DNA from: Acidobacteriota bacterium
Lineage (GTDB): Bacteria > Acidobacteriota > Thermoanaerobaculia > UBA5066
Direction: 5' to 3'
Assembly: GCA_008363385.1 (NCBI GenBank)
Contig: RHKY01000040.1
Location: 1 to 47,707 of the forward strand
Length of the DNA stretch: 47,707 nt
A program made the translations under genes and the position numbers. Below, piece by piece: positions 32,387 to 41,436 of the stretch (its first letter is position 1; every line of letters starts with the position of its first letter). The notes under the pieces were generated by a model. That model was not told the DNA's origin. It saw nothing but the letters and a program-made list of their open reading frames with translations, and made no database searches.

Positions 32387-33100
32387 CTACAGACTGCTGA
32401 CCCTCTGCTGCGCCTCGGCCCGCACCGGCGAGTCCGGGAAGTCCGTCACGACCCGCTGGTAGAAGCTCTTCGCCTCGGCCGGCTGCCCCGCCTTCTCGTA
32501 GAGCCTGGCCAGGGTGAAGATCAGGACGTCCTTGGGGACCGGCGGCCGCGAGGCCTCGAGGTACCTCTTCCCCGTCTCGATCGCCTCCTTGACCTGACCC
32601 GCCGCGGCGCGGGCCTCGAGCAGCGACACCGCCGCGAAGCCCGCGGCCATCGTCCCCGACTCGCCGTTCACGAAGGCCGCCACGCGGTCCACGTTCGTCC
32701 CCGAGACGCCCGCCTTGCCGTCGGAGGCCAGGACGACCACCGCGGCCGCCTTGCCCGCGGACGACGAGGAGCCGGCCAGCTTGCGCATCGCTTCGACGGC
32801 GGCCTTCTGCCTCTCGGCGGAGGTCTTGTACAGCTGCTGCCCCTCGGCAGGCGGGACGCCGTCGGAGGCCAGCGGCGCGTCGAAGATCGCCAGGGCGCTC
32901 GAGAGCTCGGCCGACTGGCTCCGGCTCCGGAGCGAGAGAGCCCCCCAGACGAGGGCGACGACCGCCACGACACCGGCTCCGATCAGCGCGTAGCGCCGGG
33001 TCTGGTCCCTGTGCGAGCTGACGAAGTCCCGGGCGCCCAGGAGGGCGTCCTCCAGCTCGTTCTCCTTCAGCTCCTTGCGCGAGAGGTGGTGCTTGGCCAT
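32387..33100 (-). CDS. Membrane-anchored TPR protein (YfgM-like)
   Basis: 237 residues: a basic cytoplasmic N-terminus (AKHHLSRKELKENELEDALL), one membrane span at about 38-57, then a periplasmic helical region with TPR-like units (AAVSLLEARAAAGQVKEAIE; LARLYEKAGQPAEAKSFYQR). The architecture matches YfgM-type ancillary factors of the secretion and outer-membrane assembly machinery, but no partner gene lies beside it. No ribosome site is evident before ATG 33100. Function inferred from architecture only. Confidence 0.8.
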   Translation of the reverse strand: MAKHHLSRKELKENELEDALLGARDFVSSHRDQTRRYALIGAGVVAVVALVWGALSLRSRSQSAELSSALAIFDAPLASDGVPPAEGQQLYKTSAERQKAAVEAMRKLAGSSSSAGKAAAVVVLASDGKAGVSGTNVDRVAAFVNGESGTMAAGFAAVSLLEARAAAGQVKEAIETGKRYLEASRPPVPKDVLIFTLARLYEKAGQPAEAKSFYQRVVTDFPDSPVRAEAQQRVSSL

Positions 33101-33325
33101 GACTGGTGTCGCGGGCCTCGTCCCCGTCGGCGGACCCCTGCCGGAGCGGGGCCCGGACGGGCGGGCGCGGGTCCCGCCGTCTCCTTCTCGTCTTCGATCT
33201 GGGTCGCCGCGCCGGCCTGCCGGACACGGATCGGGGGGCCGAGGGAGACCCTCGACCCCCCGCGGGACTCTACCAGCATTCGTCCTTCCGGGACACCGAG
33301 CCCCGGGCGGAGCGGAACTCCAGGC

Positions 33326-34423
33326 TCAGCGGCGCTTCTTCGCCGGGGCCTTCCGGGCGGGCTTCCGGGCGACCGGCTTCCGGGCCGCCTTCTTGACGGG
33401 ACGCGCCGGCTTGCGCGGAGCGGCCTTCTTCGCGGGGCGGGCCGGCTTCCGGACCGGCTTGCGCGCCGGCTTCGCCCCGACGGCCTTCTTGGCCTTCGCC
33501 ATCGCCTTCTTCGCGGCCGCGACGGCCTTCTTGACCGCCGGCTTCTTCTTCGCGTCGGCGACCGCCTTCTTCGCGGCCGCGACCGCCTTCTTGACCGCCG
33601 GCTTCCTCTTCGCGTCGGCGACCGCCTTCTTCGCGGCCGCGACCGCCTTCTTGACCGCCGGCTTCTTCTGTACCCCGGCGACGGCCTTCTTCACCTCGGC
33701 CTGGACCTCGGCCGCGGCCTTCTTCACCTCGGCCTGCACGCCGGCGGCGGCCTTCTTGACCTCTGCGGTCGCCTTCTTGACGACCGGCTTCTCCGCCACC
33801 TCCTCGACGGCCTCCCTGGCCTCGGTGACGGCCTTCTTCGCGGCGGCGACGGCCTTCTTGACCGCAGGCTTCTCGACGACCTCCTCGACGGCCCTCTTCA
33901 CCTCGGCCACGGCGGACTTCATCGCCTCGACGACCGACTCGGCCGCCGCGGGGGCGGGCTTGGCGAAGCCAGCGGCCTCGAGGACCTGCTCGGCGTGGCG
34001 CGCGGTTTCGACCTTGGCGAAGACGTGCTTGACGACGCCGTCCTTGCCGACGAGGAAGGACTTCCGGACCGGCCCGTCGGCCCAGCAGCCGTAGGCCTCG
34101 TGAACCGCGTGGTCGGCGTCGGTGAGGAGCTCGAACGGGAGCGAGTACTTCGCGGCGAAGGCCTCGTGCGAGGCGGCGTCGTCGCGCGAGATGCCGAGGA
34201 CGGCGATCCCGGCGGCGTTCAGGTCCGCCCAGGCGTCGCGCAGGCTGCACGCTTCCTTCGTGCAGCCGGGCGTGTCGTCCTTCGGGTAGAAGTAGACGAG
34301 GACGTCGCTCTTCCCGGCGAAATCCCCCAGGGAAACGACGTTCCCGGAGCGGCCGGGGAGCGAGAAGCCCGGAGCGGGCGTCCCGGGCGCGAGGTTCACC
34401 GAGGACGGGGTGTCGTCAGCCAT
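33326..34423 (-). CDS. Bcp-type peroxiredoxin fused to a histone-H1-like tail
   Basis: 365 residues. Residues 10-150 are a complete Bcp/PrxQ peroxiredoxin: PGFSLPGRSGNVVSLGDFAG, then VYFYPKDDTPGCTKEACSLR with peroxidatic Cys54 and resolving Cys59, and RKSFLVGKDG. From about 155 on, 210 residues of Lys/Ala-rich helix-forming sequence follow, including three near-identical 20-residue units at 253-312, and a final Lys/Arg/Pro/Ala segment (KPARKAPAKKRR). This tail resembles bacterial histone-H1-like proteins and should bind DNA. Starts at ATG 34423 with GGAGG nine bases away and a TATTCT -10 box at 34442-34447. No frameshift joins the parts. It would place peroxide removal on the nucleoid. Confidence 0.93.
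   Translation of the reverse strand: MADDTPSSVNLAPGTPAPGFSLPGRSGNVVSLGDFAGKSDVLVYFYPKDDTPGCTKEACSLRDAWADLNAAGIAVLGISRDDAASHEAFAAKYSLPFELLTDADHAVHEAYGCWADGPVRKSFLVGKDGVVKHVFAKVETARHAEQVLEAAGFAKPAPAAAESVVEAMKSAVAEVKRAVEEVVEKPAVKKAVAAAKKAVTEAREAVEEVAEKPVVKKATAEVKKAAAGVQAEVKKAAAEVQAEVKKAVAGVQKKPAVKKAVAAAKKAVADAKRKPAVKKAVAAAKKAVADAKKKPAVKKAVAAAKKAMAKAKKAVGAKPARKPVRKPARPAKKAAPRKPARPVKKAARKPVARKPARKAPAKKRR
33488..33667 (-). repeat. Three tandem 60-base repeats inside the peroxiredoxin tail
   Basis: Three direct 60-base units encoding KPAVKKAVAAAKKAVADAKK-type blocks. The first two are almost identical at the DNA level and the third has drifted (MAKAK ending). The unit length is a multiple of three, so gain or loss of copies changes tail length without breaking the gene. 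Confidence 0.9.
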
Positions 34424-34452
34424 ATCTCGTTTCCTCCCGGAAGAATAGGATA

Positions 34453-35424
34453 TCAGGAGGACAGCCCGTCCGCGGGAGAGGCCGGGCCTCTCAGCCGGTA
34501 CTCGTCGACCCTCGGCCCCTCCCGCCGCTCGACCCGGCCGCGGTCCTCCAGGTACATCAGGAAGCCCAGGATCTCCGAGAAGGCGAGGTAGACGTTCACC
34601 GTCGCCAGCTTCGGGAAGACCGTCACGACGAGCTCCCGGACGGTCCTCGGCCCCCCCGCCAGGGCCTCCTCGATCTGCCGGATCCTGCGCCGGTAGCGCC
34701 CCGCCACCTTCCGGTGGTGCTCCGCGTAGTCCGGGATCTCCTCCCCGTGGCCGGTCAGCAGCCGGGACCGGCCGCTCGTCCCGCGAATTCCGTCGAGCGT
34801 TTCGAAGTACCGCGTGACGCTCCGGAAGGTCTCCCCCGGGCTCTCCGGGTCCTCGTCCACGATCGCGTTCGGCGTGATGTCGCGCAGGACCGTGTCGCCG
34901 GTGAACAGGAGGCCCGCCTCCGGGATCTCGAACGTCAGGCTCCCCGGGGTGTGCCCGGGCGTCGACCGGACCACGACCGACCAGCCGTCCCCCGGGAGGA
35001 CCTCCCCACCCGATAGCTCGTCCCAGGCGGCGAGGGGCCGGGCGTACCGGTCGATCCCGGCCAGGGCGGCGACGAGGAGGACCCGGGTCGACAGGCCGAA
35101 GCCCGCCCGGCTCAGCCGGTCGAGGGCCCGCCGCCCCTCCCGCTCCATCCGGAAGTGCCGCCGGTCCAGCCGCCCCCCGAGGAGCTGGGCGCCCGAGCGG
35201 TCCCCGAGCCAGGCCCCCAGGCCGAAGTGGTCGTGGTGCCCGTGCGTGAAGAGCACCCGGCGCAGGTCCTCCGGGGCGTACCCCGCCGCGAGGAGGCCGG
35301 CGGTCAGGGCCGAGCGGGCCTCTCGGGTCTCGGGCCCCGTGTCGATCAGCGTCAGGGGGTCGCCGTCGAGGAGGAAGACGTTCACGGGCCCGACCGGGAA
35401 CGGGGTCGGGACCGGGATCGTCAC
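34453..35424 (-). CDS. Metallo-beta-lactamase-fold hydrolase
   Basis: 323 residues. The metal-binding motif FTHGHHDHFGLG, then STPGHTPGSLTFE, GLLFTGDTVL and LLTGHGEEI form the MBL active site. The C-terminal 90 residues are a winged-helix-like domain (RRRIRQIEEALAGG, VYLAFSEILGFLMYLEDRG) as in LACTB2-type and glyoxalase-II-like hydrolases. GTG start at 35424; the long open frame upstream is out-of-frame shadow of the beta-oxidation genes. Downstream of acyl-CoA dehydrogenase; may hydrolyse a thioester, but the substrate is unknown. Confidence 0.85.
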   Translation of the reverse strand: MTIPVPTPFPVGPVNVFLLDGDPLTLIDTGPETREARSALTAGLLAAGYAPEDLRRVLFTHGHHDHFGLGAWLGDRSGAQLLGGRLDRRHFRMEREGRRALDRLSRAGFGLSTRVLLVAALAGIDRYARPLAAWDELSGGEVLPGDGWSVVVRSTPGHTPGSLTFEIPEAGLLFTGDTVLRDITPNAIVDEDPESPGETFRSVTRYFETLDGIRGTSGRSRLLTGHGEEIPDYAEHHRKVAGRYRRRIRQIEEALAGGPRTVRELVVTVFPKLATVNVYLAFSEILGFLMYLEDRGRVERREGPRVDEYRLRGPASPADGLSS

Positions 35425-35474
35425 GACCCGGGGCGGCCTGGGGGCCCGCCCCGCGGCGCGGCCCCGCCCCGGAC

Positions 35475-35506
35475 GACGGGGCCCCGCGTCGCCGCGGGGC
35501 CCCGTC
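35475..35506 (-). terminator. Perfect 14-bp hairpin between acyl-CoA dehydrogenase and MBL genes
   Basis: GACGGGGCCCCGCG (35475-35488), TCGC loop, then its exact complement (35493-35506), 26 bases after the dehydrogenase stop. No U tract follows on the minus strand, so it may stabilise the 3' end of the beta-oxidation message or act as a partial terminator. Confidence 0.5.
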
Positions 35507-35531
35507 CGAGGAACGTCGCGGCGGGAGCCGC

Positions 35532-37289
35532 TCAGGACCACAGCTCGAAGGGGTAGCCGAGCGCCTCGTAGACCGCGTCGCTGACCGCCGTCGCGTCGCG
35601 GTCGCGGTTCTTCTCCAGGGCCTTCATGTTCGCCACGATCCGGTGGCGGGCCTCGTTGAGGAACCAGCGGGCCACCGAGGCTTCGGCGGCCGTGGCCTCC
35701 TCCCCCTTCTTCCCGATCGACGCCGTGACGCGAGAGAGGACCGCCGTCGAGGCGTACAGGTCGATCATGACGTTGGCGATCCGCTGGTGCTGGTACTGGC
35801 GCTCGACCACCTTCTTGCCGTGGCGCCAGACGATGATCTGCAGCGCGTTGGACAGGGCGGTGGCGTACCGGCCGACGGCGTCGGCCTCGGGCGCGAAGGA
35901 CGGGGCGACCTTCTCCATCTTGGCGTTCGTCAGGAGGCCCGTGATCCGCCGGGTTGCGTAGTCGGTCAGGATGCCGGTGGCCTTGAGCGGGTCCTTCAGG
36001 GCGCCCTGGACCTCCTTCAGCTCCGCCCCGACCTCCTTGATCGCCGACAGGGCGAGGAAGAGCCTCAGGATCTCGTTCGTCCCCTCGAAGATCATGTTGA
36101 TCCGGCTGTCGCGCAGCCCCCGCCCGTACGGGTACTCGTTCATGAAGCCGTTGCCGCCCGCGATCTGGAGGGCCTCGTTGATGTTGTCCCAGAGGATCTC
36201 CGTCCCGAAGACCTTGCAGCACGCCCCCTCGAGCGAGTAGTCGGGGATGTAGCGGTCGATCAGCCCGGTCGTCAGGTAGACCATCGACTCGAGGGCGTAC
36301 GTGTTCGCCGTCATCTTGGCGAACTTGTTCCGGATGATCTCGAAGTCGGCGATCCGGGTGGCGAACTGCTTGCGCTGCGTGGCGTGCTCGGCCGCGAGCT
36401 TCAGCATCACCTTCGAGCCGCCGACGGCGCCCGCGCCCAGCGAGGTGCGCCCCGTGTTCAGCGTCTCGACGGCCACCTTGAAGCCGTTCCCCTTGCCGCC
36501 GATCAGGTTCGCCGACGGGACCCGGCAGCTCTCCAGGATGATCTGGCACGTCGAGGAGCCGCAGAGGCCCAGCTTCTTCTCCTCGGGGCCGCGGGTCAGG
36601 CCCGGGAGCGTCCCGTCGGGGTTCGTCACGACGGCGAAGCAGACGATCTCCTTGTGCTTCTCGGCCACGTCGGACGGGATCCGGGCGAAGACGGTGAAGA
36701 ACTTCGCGAAGCCGCCGTTGCTGATCCACTGCTTCGTCCCGTTCAGGACGTACTCGTCCGTGGCCGGGTCGTACACCGCCGTCGTCTTCAGCGAGGCGGC
36801 GTCCGAGCCCGCCTCGGGCTCCGTCAGCGCGAAGGCGCCGACCATCTCGCCCGTCGCCAGCTGCGGGAGCCAGCGCTTCTTCTGCTCCTCGGAGCCGAAG
36901 AGGAGGAGCGGCTTGATGCCGATCGACTGGTGGGCCCCGATGACGATCGCCGCCGAGGCGTCGAGCGGCCCGATCGTCTCCATCATCTTGCAGTAGGCGC
37001 TGGCGGTGAACCCGCTCCCGCCGTACTCCTCGGGGATCGTCATCCCCATCGCGCCCAGCTCTCCCAGCCCCTTGATCGCCTCGCGGGGGAAGAAGTGGTC
37101 GGCGTCGATCTTCTCGGAGTCGATGTTGGCGGCGTCGAAGTCCTTGTAGGCGTCCGTGAAGGCCGCCACCGTCTCCTTGACGTCCGCCGGGACCTCCGGG
37201 AACGGGAAGACGAGGGCCTCCTCGACGTGACCCTGGGCGAGCGCCTTGAGGAACGACGTCACTTCGGTCGGTGTCTTGACGGTCGACAT
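35532..37289 (-). CDS. Acyl-CoA dehydrogenase
   Basis: 585 residues, the long VLCAD/ACAD9-like type. FAD and substrate motifs: FALTEPEAGSDAASLKT, WISNGGFAKFF, ERKQ-equivalent ATQRKQFATRIADFEII, and the catalytic Glu402 in INMIFEGTNEILRLFLA. An extra C-terminal helical domain of about 150 residues follows, as in VLCAD. First oxidation step of fatty-acid degradation. Three bases after the stop of the FadJ-like gene, same operon. It probably needs an electron-transfer flavoprotein encoded elsewhere. Confidence 0.94.
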   Translation of the reverse strand: MSTVKTPTEVTSFLKALAQGHVEEALVFPFPEVPADVKETVAAFTDAYKDFDAANIDSEKIDADHFFPREAIKGLGELGAMGMTIPEEYGGSGFTASAYCKMMETIGPLDASAAIVIGAHQSIGIKPLLLFGSEEQKKRWLPQLATGEMVGAFALTEPEAGSDAASLKTTAVYDPATDEYVLNGTKQWISNGGFAKFFTVFARIPSDVAEKHKEIVCFAVVTNPDGTLPGLTRGPEEKKLGLCGSSTCQIILESCRVPSANLIGGKGNGFKVAVETLNTGRTSLGAGAVGGSKVMLKLAAEHATQRKQFATRIADFEIIRNKFAKMTANTYALESMVYLTTGLIDRYIPDYSLEGACCKVFGTEILWDNINEALQIAGGNGFMNEYPYGRGLRDSRINMIFEGTNEILRLFLALSAIKEVGAELKEVQGALKDPLKATGILTDYATRRITGLLTNAKMEKVAPSFAPEADAVGRYATALSNALQIIVWRHGKKVVERQYQHQRIANVMIDLYASTAVLSRVTASIGKKGEEATAAEASVARWFLNEARHRIVANMKALEKNRDRDATAVSDAVYEALGYPFELWS

Positions 37290-37292
37290 GGC

Positions 37293-39482
37293 TTACTCCT
37301 GCCCGTTGAAAGTCTTCCCGGCCTTTGCGAGGCCCAGGAGGTTCTTGGAGGGGGCGAAACGCGGCCCCTTCGTGTCGGCGAGCTGCTTCAGCGAGTCGAC
37401 GACCTCGGCCAGGCCCAGGGCGTCGGCGTGACGGGTGAGGCCACCGCGGAACGGCGGGAACCCCGTCCCGAAGATCATGGCGAGGTCGAGCTTGGCGGGG
37501 CTCTCCACGATGCCGTCCGCCAGGCAGAAGGCCGCCTCGTTGACCATCGGCAGGACGCAGCGCGAGGCGATCGCATCGGCACCGAGCGGGCTCCTCCCCG
37601 GCACGGCGAGCCCGAGGTCGGCGTACGCCGTGGCGTCCGGCCCCGTCCGCTTGTCCCCGTCGTAGAGGTAGAAGCCCTTCTTCGACTTCCGGCCCAGCCG
37701 GCCCGACTCGACCAGCTTGCCGAAGGCAGGGTCCACGGGCATCCGGTCGGGGAACGCCGCCGAGAGGACCTCGGCCCCCTTGGCGGCGACGTCGATCCCG
37801 ACGTCGTCGAGGAGCTCGATCGGCCCGACCGGCATCCCGAAGGCGCGCAGGGCGTGGTCGACGGCCTCCATCGGCACCCCCTCGAGGAGCAGCCGCACCG
37901 CCTCGCCGAGGTACGGGGCCAGGATCCGGTTCACGAGGAACCCGGGCGCGTCCTTGACGACGACCGGGGTCTTCCCCCACTTCTTGGCCAGGTCGAAGAT
38001 CGTCGCCGTCACCTTCGGGGCCGTCTTCTCGCCGACGATCACCTCCACGAGCGGCATCTTGTGGACCGGGTTGAAGAAGTGCATCCCGACCACGCGCTCC
38101 GGGTGCCGGGCCTTGGAGGCGATCTGGGTGATCGGCAGCGTCGAGGTGTTCGACGCGAAGATCGCGTCCTCCCGCGAGACCTTCTCCCAGTCGGCGAGGA
38201 CCGCCTGCTTGACGGCCAGCTTCTCCAGGACGGCCTCCACGGTCACGTCGCACGTCGTGAAGCCGGTCCAGTCGAGGCCTCCGGAGAGGAGCGACATCTT
38301 CCCGGCGAACTCGGTCTTCGACAGCCTGCGCCGCCGGACCTTCTCCTGCCAGATCTTCGCGGCGGCGGCGTAGCCGAGGGCGAGCTGCTCGGTCTTGATG
38401 TCCTTCATCCGGACCGGGTAGCCTCGGTCGGCGGCCAGCTGCGCGATCCCGCCCCCCATCACGCCGGCCCCGAGGACCCCGACCCGCGCCACCTCGCGGG
38501 GCGTCACGCCCTTGCCGGCGCCGGTCTCCTTCTTGACCTCCTCCATCCGGAAGAAGAGGTTCACGAGGTTGCGCATCACGGGCGTCCCGACGAGGCGCGA
38601 GGCGCCCTCGGCCTCGAGCGCGAGCGACTCGGCCAGCGTCTTGCCGAAGCCGTCCTCGACGACGCGCAGGATCTCCAGCGGCGCCGGGTAGTTGCCGTGC
38701 GTCTCCTTCAGGACCGTCGAGCGGGCCTGCGAGAAGACGATGGCGTGGCCGATGCCGTCCAGGATCCGGTCCTGCGGCGCGAGCGGCTTGACCCGCTCGG
38801 GGCCTCCTCCGGGGCCGGTGTTCGAGCGCTTCTTCGTCCCGAACTTGGACCGCGCGAAGCCCCGCGCCACGTCGAGGAGGATCGCCTTCGGGACGACCTC
38901 GTCCACGAGGTGCGCCCGGCGGGCCCGCTTGCCGTCGAGGGTCTTGCCCTGCAGGAGGAGCTCGAGCGCCGCGGTCAGCCCCAGGATCCGCGGCAGGCGC
39001 GACGTCCCGCCCCAGCCGGGGAGGATCCCCAGCTTGACCTCCGGCAGGCCGAGCTGCGTCTTCTTCGAGTCCGTGGCGAGCCGCCAGTCCATGGCCAGAG
39101 CCGTCTCCAGGCCCCCGCCGAGGCACGCCCCGTCGATGGCGGCCACGGTCGGGAACCTGAGGTCGGCCAGCTTCTGGAAGACGGCCTGCCCGCGCAGGAC
39201 GCCGGGCCGCGCCTCCTCGGCCGTCGCCTTGGCGATGGCGTCGATGTCGGCCCCGGCGACGAAGATGTCGGGCTTTCCGGAGACGAAGAGGAGCGCCCGC
39301 ACGTCCAGCCGGCGCGAGAGCTCGTCGAGGAGGGCCTCCAGCTCGTCCAGGACGGCCGCGGTGTACTTGTTCACCTTCTCGCCGGGGAGGTCGAAGGTGA
39401 GAGTCGCCAGCCCGTCGCTCTCGACGGCCAGCTCGAACGCCGTGCCGGTCCTGTGGGTCTTGACGGTCGCGGTCTCGCTCAT
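37293..39482 (-). CDS. fadJ: Fatty-oxidation multifunctional enzyme (enoyl-CoA hydratase / 3-hydroxyacyl-CoA dehydrogenase)
   Basis: 729 residues. N-terminal crotonase domain: FVAGADIDAI, GACLGGGLETALAMDWRLA, and GLPEVKLGILPGWGGTSRLP with both catalytic acids. The NAD-binding dehydrogenase domain begins near 335 (GVLGAGVMGGGIAQ), with HFFNPVHKMPLVEVI holding the catalytic His and VVVKDAPGFLVNRIL, then two C-terminal dehydrogenase helices. Catalyses hydration and oxidation of enoyl-CoA. ATG at 39482 overlaps the thiolase stop as ATGA. fadB-type naming is equally possible. Confidence 0.95.
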   Translation of the reverse strand: MSETATVKTHRTGTAFELAVESDGLATLTFDLPGEKVNKYTAAVLDELEALLDELSRRLDVRALLFVSGKPDIFVAGADIDAIAKATAEEARPGVLRGQAVFQKLADLRFPTVAAIDGACLGGGLETALAMDWRLATDSKKTQLGLPEVKLGILPGWGGTSRLPRILGLTAALELLLQGKTLDGKRARRAHLVDEVVPKAILLDVARGFARSKFGTKKRSNTGPGGGPERVKPLAPQDRILDGIGHAIVFSQARSTVLKETHGNYPAPLEILRVVEDGFGKTLAESLALEAEGASRLVGTPVMRNLVNLFFRMEEVKKETGAGKGVTPREVARVGVLGAGVMGGGIAQLAADRGYPVRMKDIKTEQLALGYAAAAKIWQEKVRRRRLSKTEFAGKMSLLSGGLDWTGFTTCDVTVEAVLEKLAVKQAVLADWEKVSREDAIFASNTSTLPITQIASKARHPERVVGMHFFNPVHKMPLVEVIVGEKTAPKVTATIFDLAKKWGKTPVVVKDAPGFLVNRILAPYLGEAVRLLLEGVPMEAVDHALRAFGMPVGPIELLDDVGIDVAAKGAEVLSAAFPDRMPVDPAFGKLVESGRLGRKSKKGFYLYDGDKRTGPDATAYADLGLAVPGRSPLGADAIASRCVLPMVNEAAFCLADGIVESPAKLDLAMIFGTGFPPFRGGLTRHADALGLAEVVDSLKQLADTKGPRFAPSKNLLGLAKAGKTFNGQE

Positions 39483-40735
39483 GCGGCCTCCAGGACGACG
39501 CTGGCCCCCTGCCCCCCGCCGATGCAGAGGGTGGCCAGGCCGGTCTTCACCTTGCGGCGGCGCATCTCCATCAGGAGCGTCAGGATCAGACGCGTCCCCG
39601 AGGCGCCCACCGGGTGGCCGAGGGCGATGGCGCCCCCGTTGACGTTCAGGGTCTCCGGGTCGATCGGGCCGAGCGCGGGGTCCTTGGCGAAGACCTGCAG
39701 GTTCGCCAGCACCTGCGCGGCGAACGCCTCGTTCAGCTCGACGAGGCCGACGTCCTTCATCGCGACGCCGGCCGCCTCGAGGGCGGGCGGCGTCGAGCGC
39801 GACGGGCCGAGCCCCATCCGCTCCGGCTCCAGGCCCCCGAAGCCCCAGCCCGCGAGCCGACCGAGGGGCTTCAGCTTCCGGCGCTTGAGGAACTCCTCGG
39901 AGACGACGACGAGCGCCGCCCCCCCGTCGGTGATCTGCGAGGAGTTCCCCGCGGTGACGCTGCCGAACTTCCGGTCGAAGAAGGGCCGGAGCTTGGCGAG
40001 GGCCTCGGCGGACTGGCTCTCGCGGACGCCGTTGTCCTCCGTCGCGAGCTTGGCGAAGTCGGGCGGGAGGGGGACCGCGACGATCTCCTCGGCCAGCTTC
40101 TCGCGCGAGGCGGCGGCCCGCTGGTGGGAGCGGAGCGCGAAGGCGTCCTGCTCCTCGCGGGAGATCTTCCCTTCCTTGGCGAGGACCTCGGCCGTCTCTC
40201 CCATGTTCAGGCCGCAGACCGGGTCGGTCAGCCCCTGCTTGAGGCCGATGACCGGGTCGAGCAGGTCCGTCCACGGCATCTTCGAGAAGGCCAGGAGGCG
40301 GTCCGTCGCGCTCCGGGCGGTCCCGGCCTCGGTCAGGACGGTCTTGACCCGCTCGGTGTAGAGGAAGGGGATGAGCGACATGCTCTCGACGCCGCCCGCC
40401 ACGACGCACTCCGCCTCGCCCGTCAGGATCAGCCGGGCGGCCTGGACGGCCGACTCGATCCCGGAGGCGCAGTTGCGCGAGACCGAGTGGGCGGGGCGCT
40501 CTTTCGGGATCCCGGCGCGCAGGGCGACGACGCGGGCGATGTTCGCCGCGTCGACCGGGGTGGCGATGTTCCCGAAGATCGCCTGGTCGACCTCCGCGGG
40601 CTCGATCCCGGCGCGCGCCATCGCCTCCACCGTGGCCGCGCGGCCCAGGTCGACGGCGGGCACGTCCTTGAATCCGGTCCCGGCCCGGAGGAAGGCGGTC
40701 CGGGCTCCCTGAACGACGTAGACGGCTCGGCTCAA
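39479..40735 (-). CDS. fadI: 3-ketoacyl-CoA thiolase
   Basis: 418 residues. Nucleophile Cys89 in SVSRNCASGIES; VELNEAFAAQVLA, NVNGGAIALGHPVGASGTR with the catalytic His, and the final acid/base Cys in LCIGGGQGAS. Cleaves 3-ketoacyl-CoA to acetyl-CoA and a shortened acyl-CoA. Starts at TTG 40735, overlapping the tetR stop as TTGA. Together with the FadJ-like protein it likely forms the trifunctional complex. Confidence 0.95.
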   Translation of the reverse strand: MSRAVYVVQGARTAFLRAGTGFKDVPAVDLGRAATVEAMARAGIEPAEVDQAIFGNIATPVDAANIARVVALRAGIPKERPAHSVSRNCASGIESAVQAARLILTGEAECVVAGGVESMSLIPFLYTERVKTVLTEAGTARSATDRLLAFSKMPWTDLLDPVIGLKQGLTDPVCGLNMGETAEVLAKEGKISREEQDAFALRSHQRAAASREKLAEEIVAVPLPPDFAKLATEDNGVRESQSAEALAKLRPFFDRKFGSVTAGNSSQITDGGAALVVVSEEFLKRRKLKPLGRLAGWGFGGLEPERMGLGPSRSTPPALEAAGVAMKDVGLVELNEAFAAQVLANLQVFAKDPALGPIDPETLNVNGGAIALGHPVGASGTRLILTLLMEMRRRKVKTGLATLCIGGGQGASVVLEAA

Positions 40736-41436
40736 CGGCTGTCCCCTTTCCTCGGGGCCTTCCGCCGGGTGGCGGCCGGGCCCCGCGCGATGAACCCGTG
40801 AAGGAGCGTCTCCACGAGCCGGCGCCCGTCCGAAGGGGGTCGCGACTCGCCCGACAGGAGCCACTCCGAGAGGATCTCGTCGGCGGCGCCGAACAGGATC
40901 CGCACCGCCAGGCGCGGGTCGAGGTCCCTCCGGAGCTCGCCCCGCTCGACCCCCTGCCGGAGCACGTGGTCGAGCATCCGGAAGTACTCGACGAGCTTCG
41001 AGCGGGAGAACCGCTCGACGAGGCGGGCGCTCCGCCTCAGCTCGATCTGGAAGACGGAGGCCAGGTCCCGGTCGGCCCCGAGGAAGCCGACGTGCAGCTC
41101 CACCATCCGGGCGAGCCGCTCGGCGGCCGGGAGGTCCGCGCGGACGATCCGCCGCCCCTCGGCGAGGACCTCGTCCATCGTCTCGTCGAAGACGACGCCG
41201 AGGAGGTCCTCCTTGTTCCGGAAGTAGAGGTAGACGGTCCCCTCGGCGACGCCGGCCTGCGCGGCGATCTCGGCGATCCGGGCCTCGTGGTAGCCGCGGC
41301 TCCCGAAGGTCTTCACGGCCGCGGCCAGGATCCGCTTCCGCTTCTCGGGGTCGGCGCCGGGGACGGGCCTGGGGGCCTCGCCCGGCTGCTCGGTCACGGA
41401 GGCGAGGGGCTCACGGGCGGGCCGTGAATGAGCCAT
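40732..41436 (-). CDS. TetR-family repressor of the beta-oxidation operon (FadR/PsrA-like)
   Basis: About 234 residues. HTH at about 30-78 (RKRILAAAVKTFGSRGYHEA, IAAQAGVAEGTVYLYFRNKE); the C-terminal ligand domain has the pattern of fatty-acyl-CoA-responsive TetR proteins, with SVFQIELRRSARLVERFSR. First gene of the operon tetR-thiolase-fadJ-acyl-CoA dehydrogenase. The start ATG 41436 (or GTG 41439) lies inside a near-palindrome like known FadR boxes, so the protein should repress itself and the whole operon until long-chain acyl-CoA appears. Confidence 0.93.
   Translation of the reverse strand: MAHSRPAREPLASVTEQPGEAPRPVPGADPEKRKRILAAAVKTFGSRGYHEARIAEIAAQAGVAEGTVYLYFRNKEDLLGVVFDETMDEVLAEGRRIVRADLPAAERLARMVELHVGFLGADRDLASVFQIELRRSARLVERFSRSKLVEYFRMLDHVLRQGVERGELRRDLDPRLAVRILFGAADEILSEWLLSGESRPPSDGRRLVETLLHGFIARGPAATRRKAPRKGDSR

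Noticed and set aside
33488-33667. Regular 60-base repeats suggestive of a CRISPR array
   Set aside because: No unique spacers; repeats are contiguous, in frame and encode the Lys/Ala tail.
34453-39126. 1557-codon minus-strand frame
   Set aside because: Only its last 324 codons (MBL hydrolase) are real; the rest is out of frame with the acyl-CoA dehydrogenase and FadJ-like genes.
35643-40361. 1572-codon open frame on the plus strand across the beta-oxidation operon
   Set aside because: Antisense shadow; the minus strand carries three complete, well-known enzymes.
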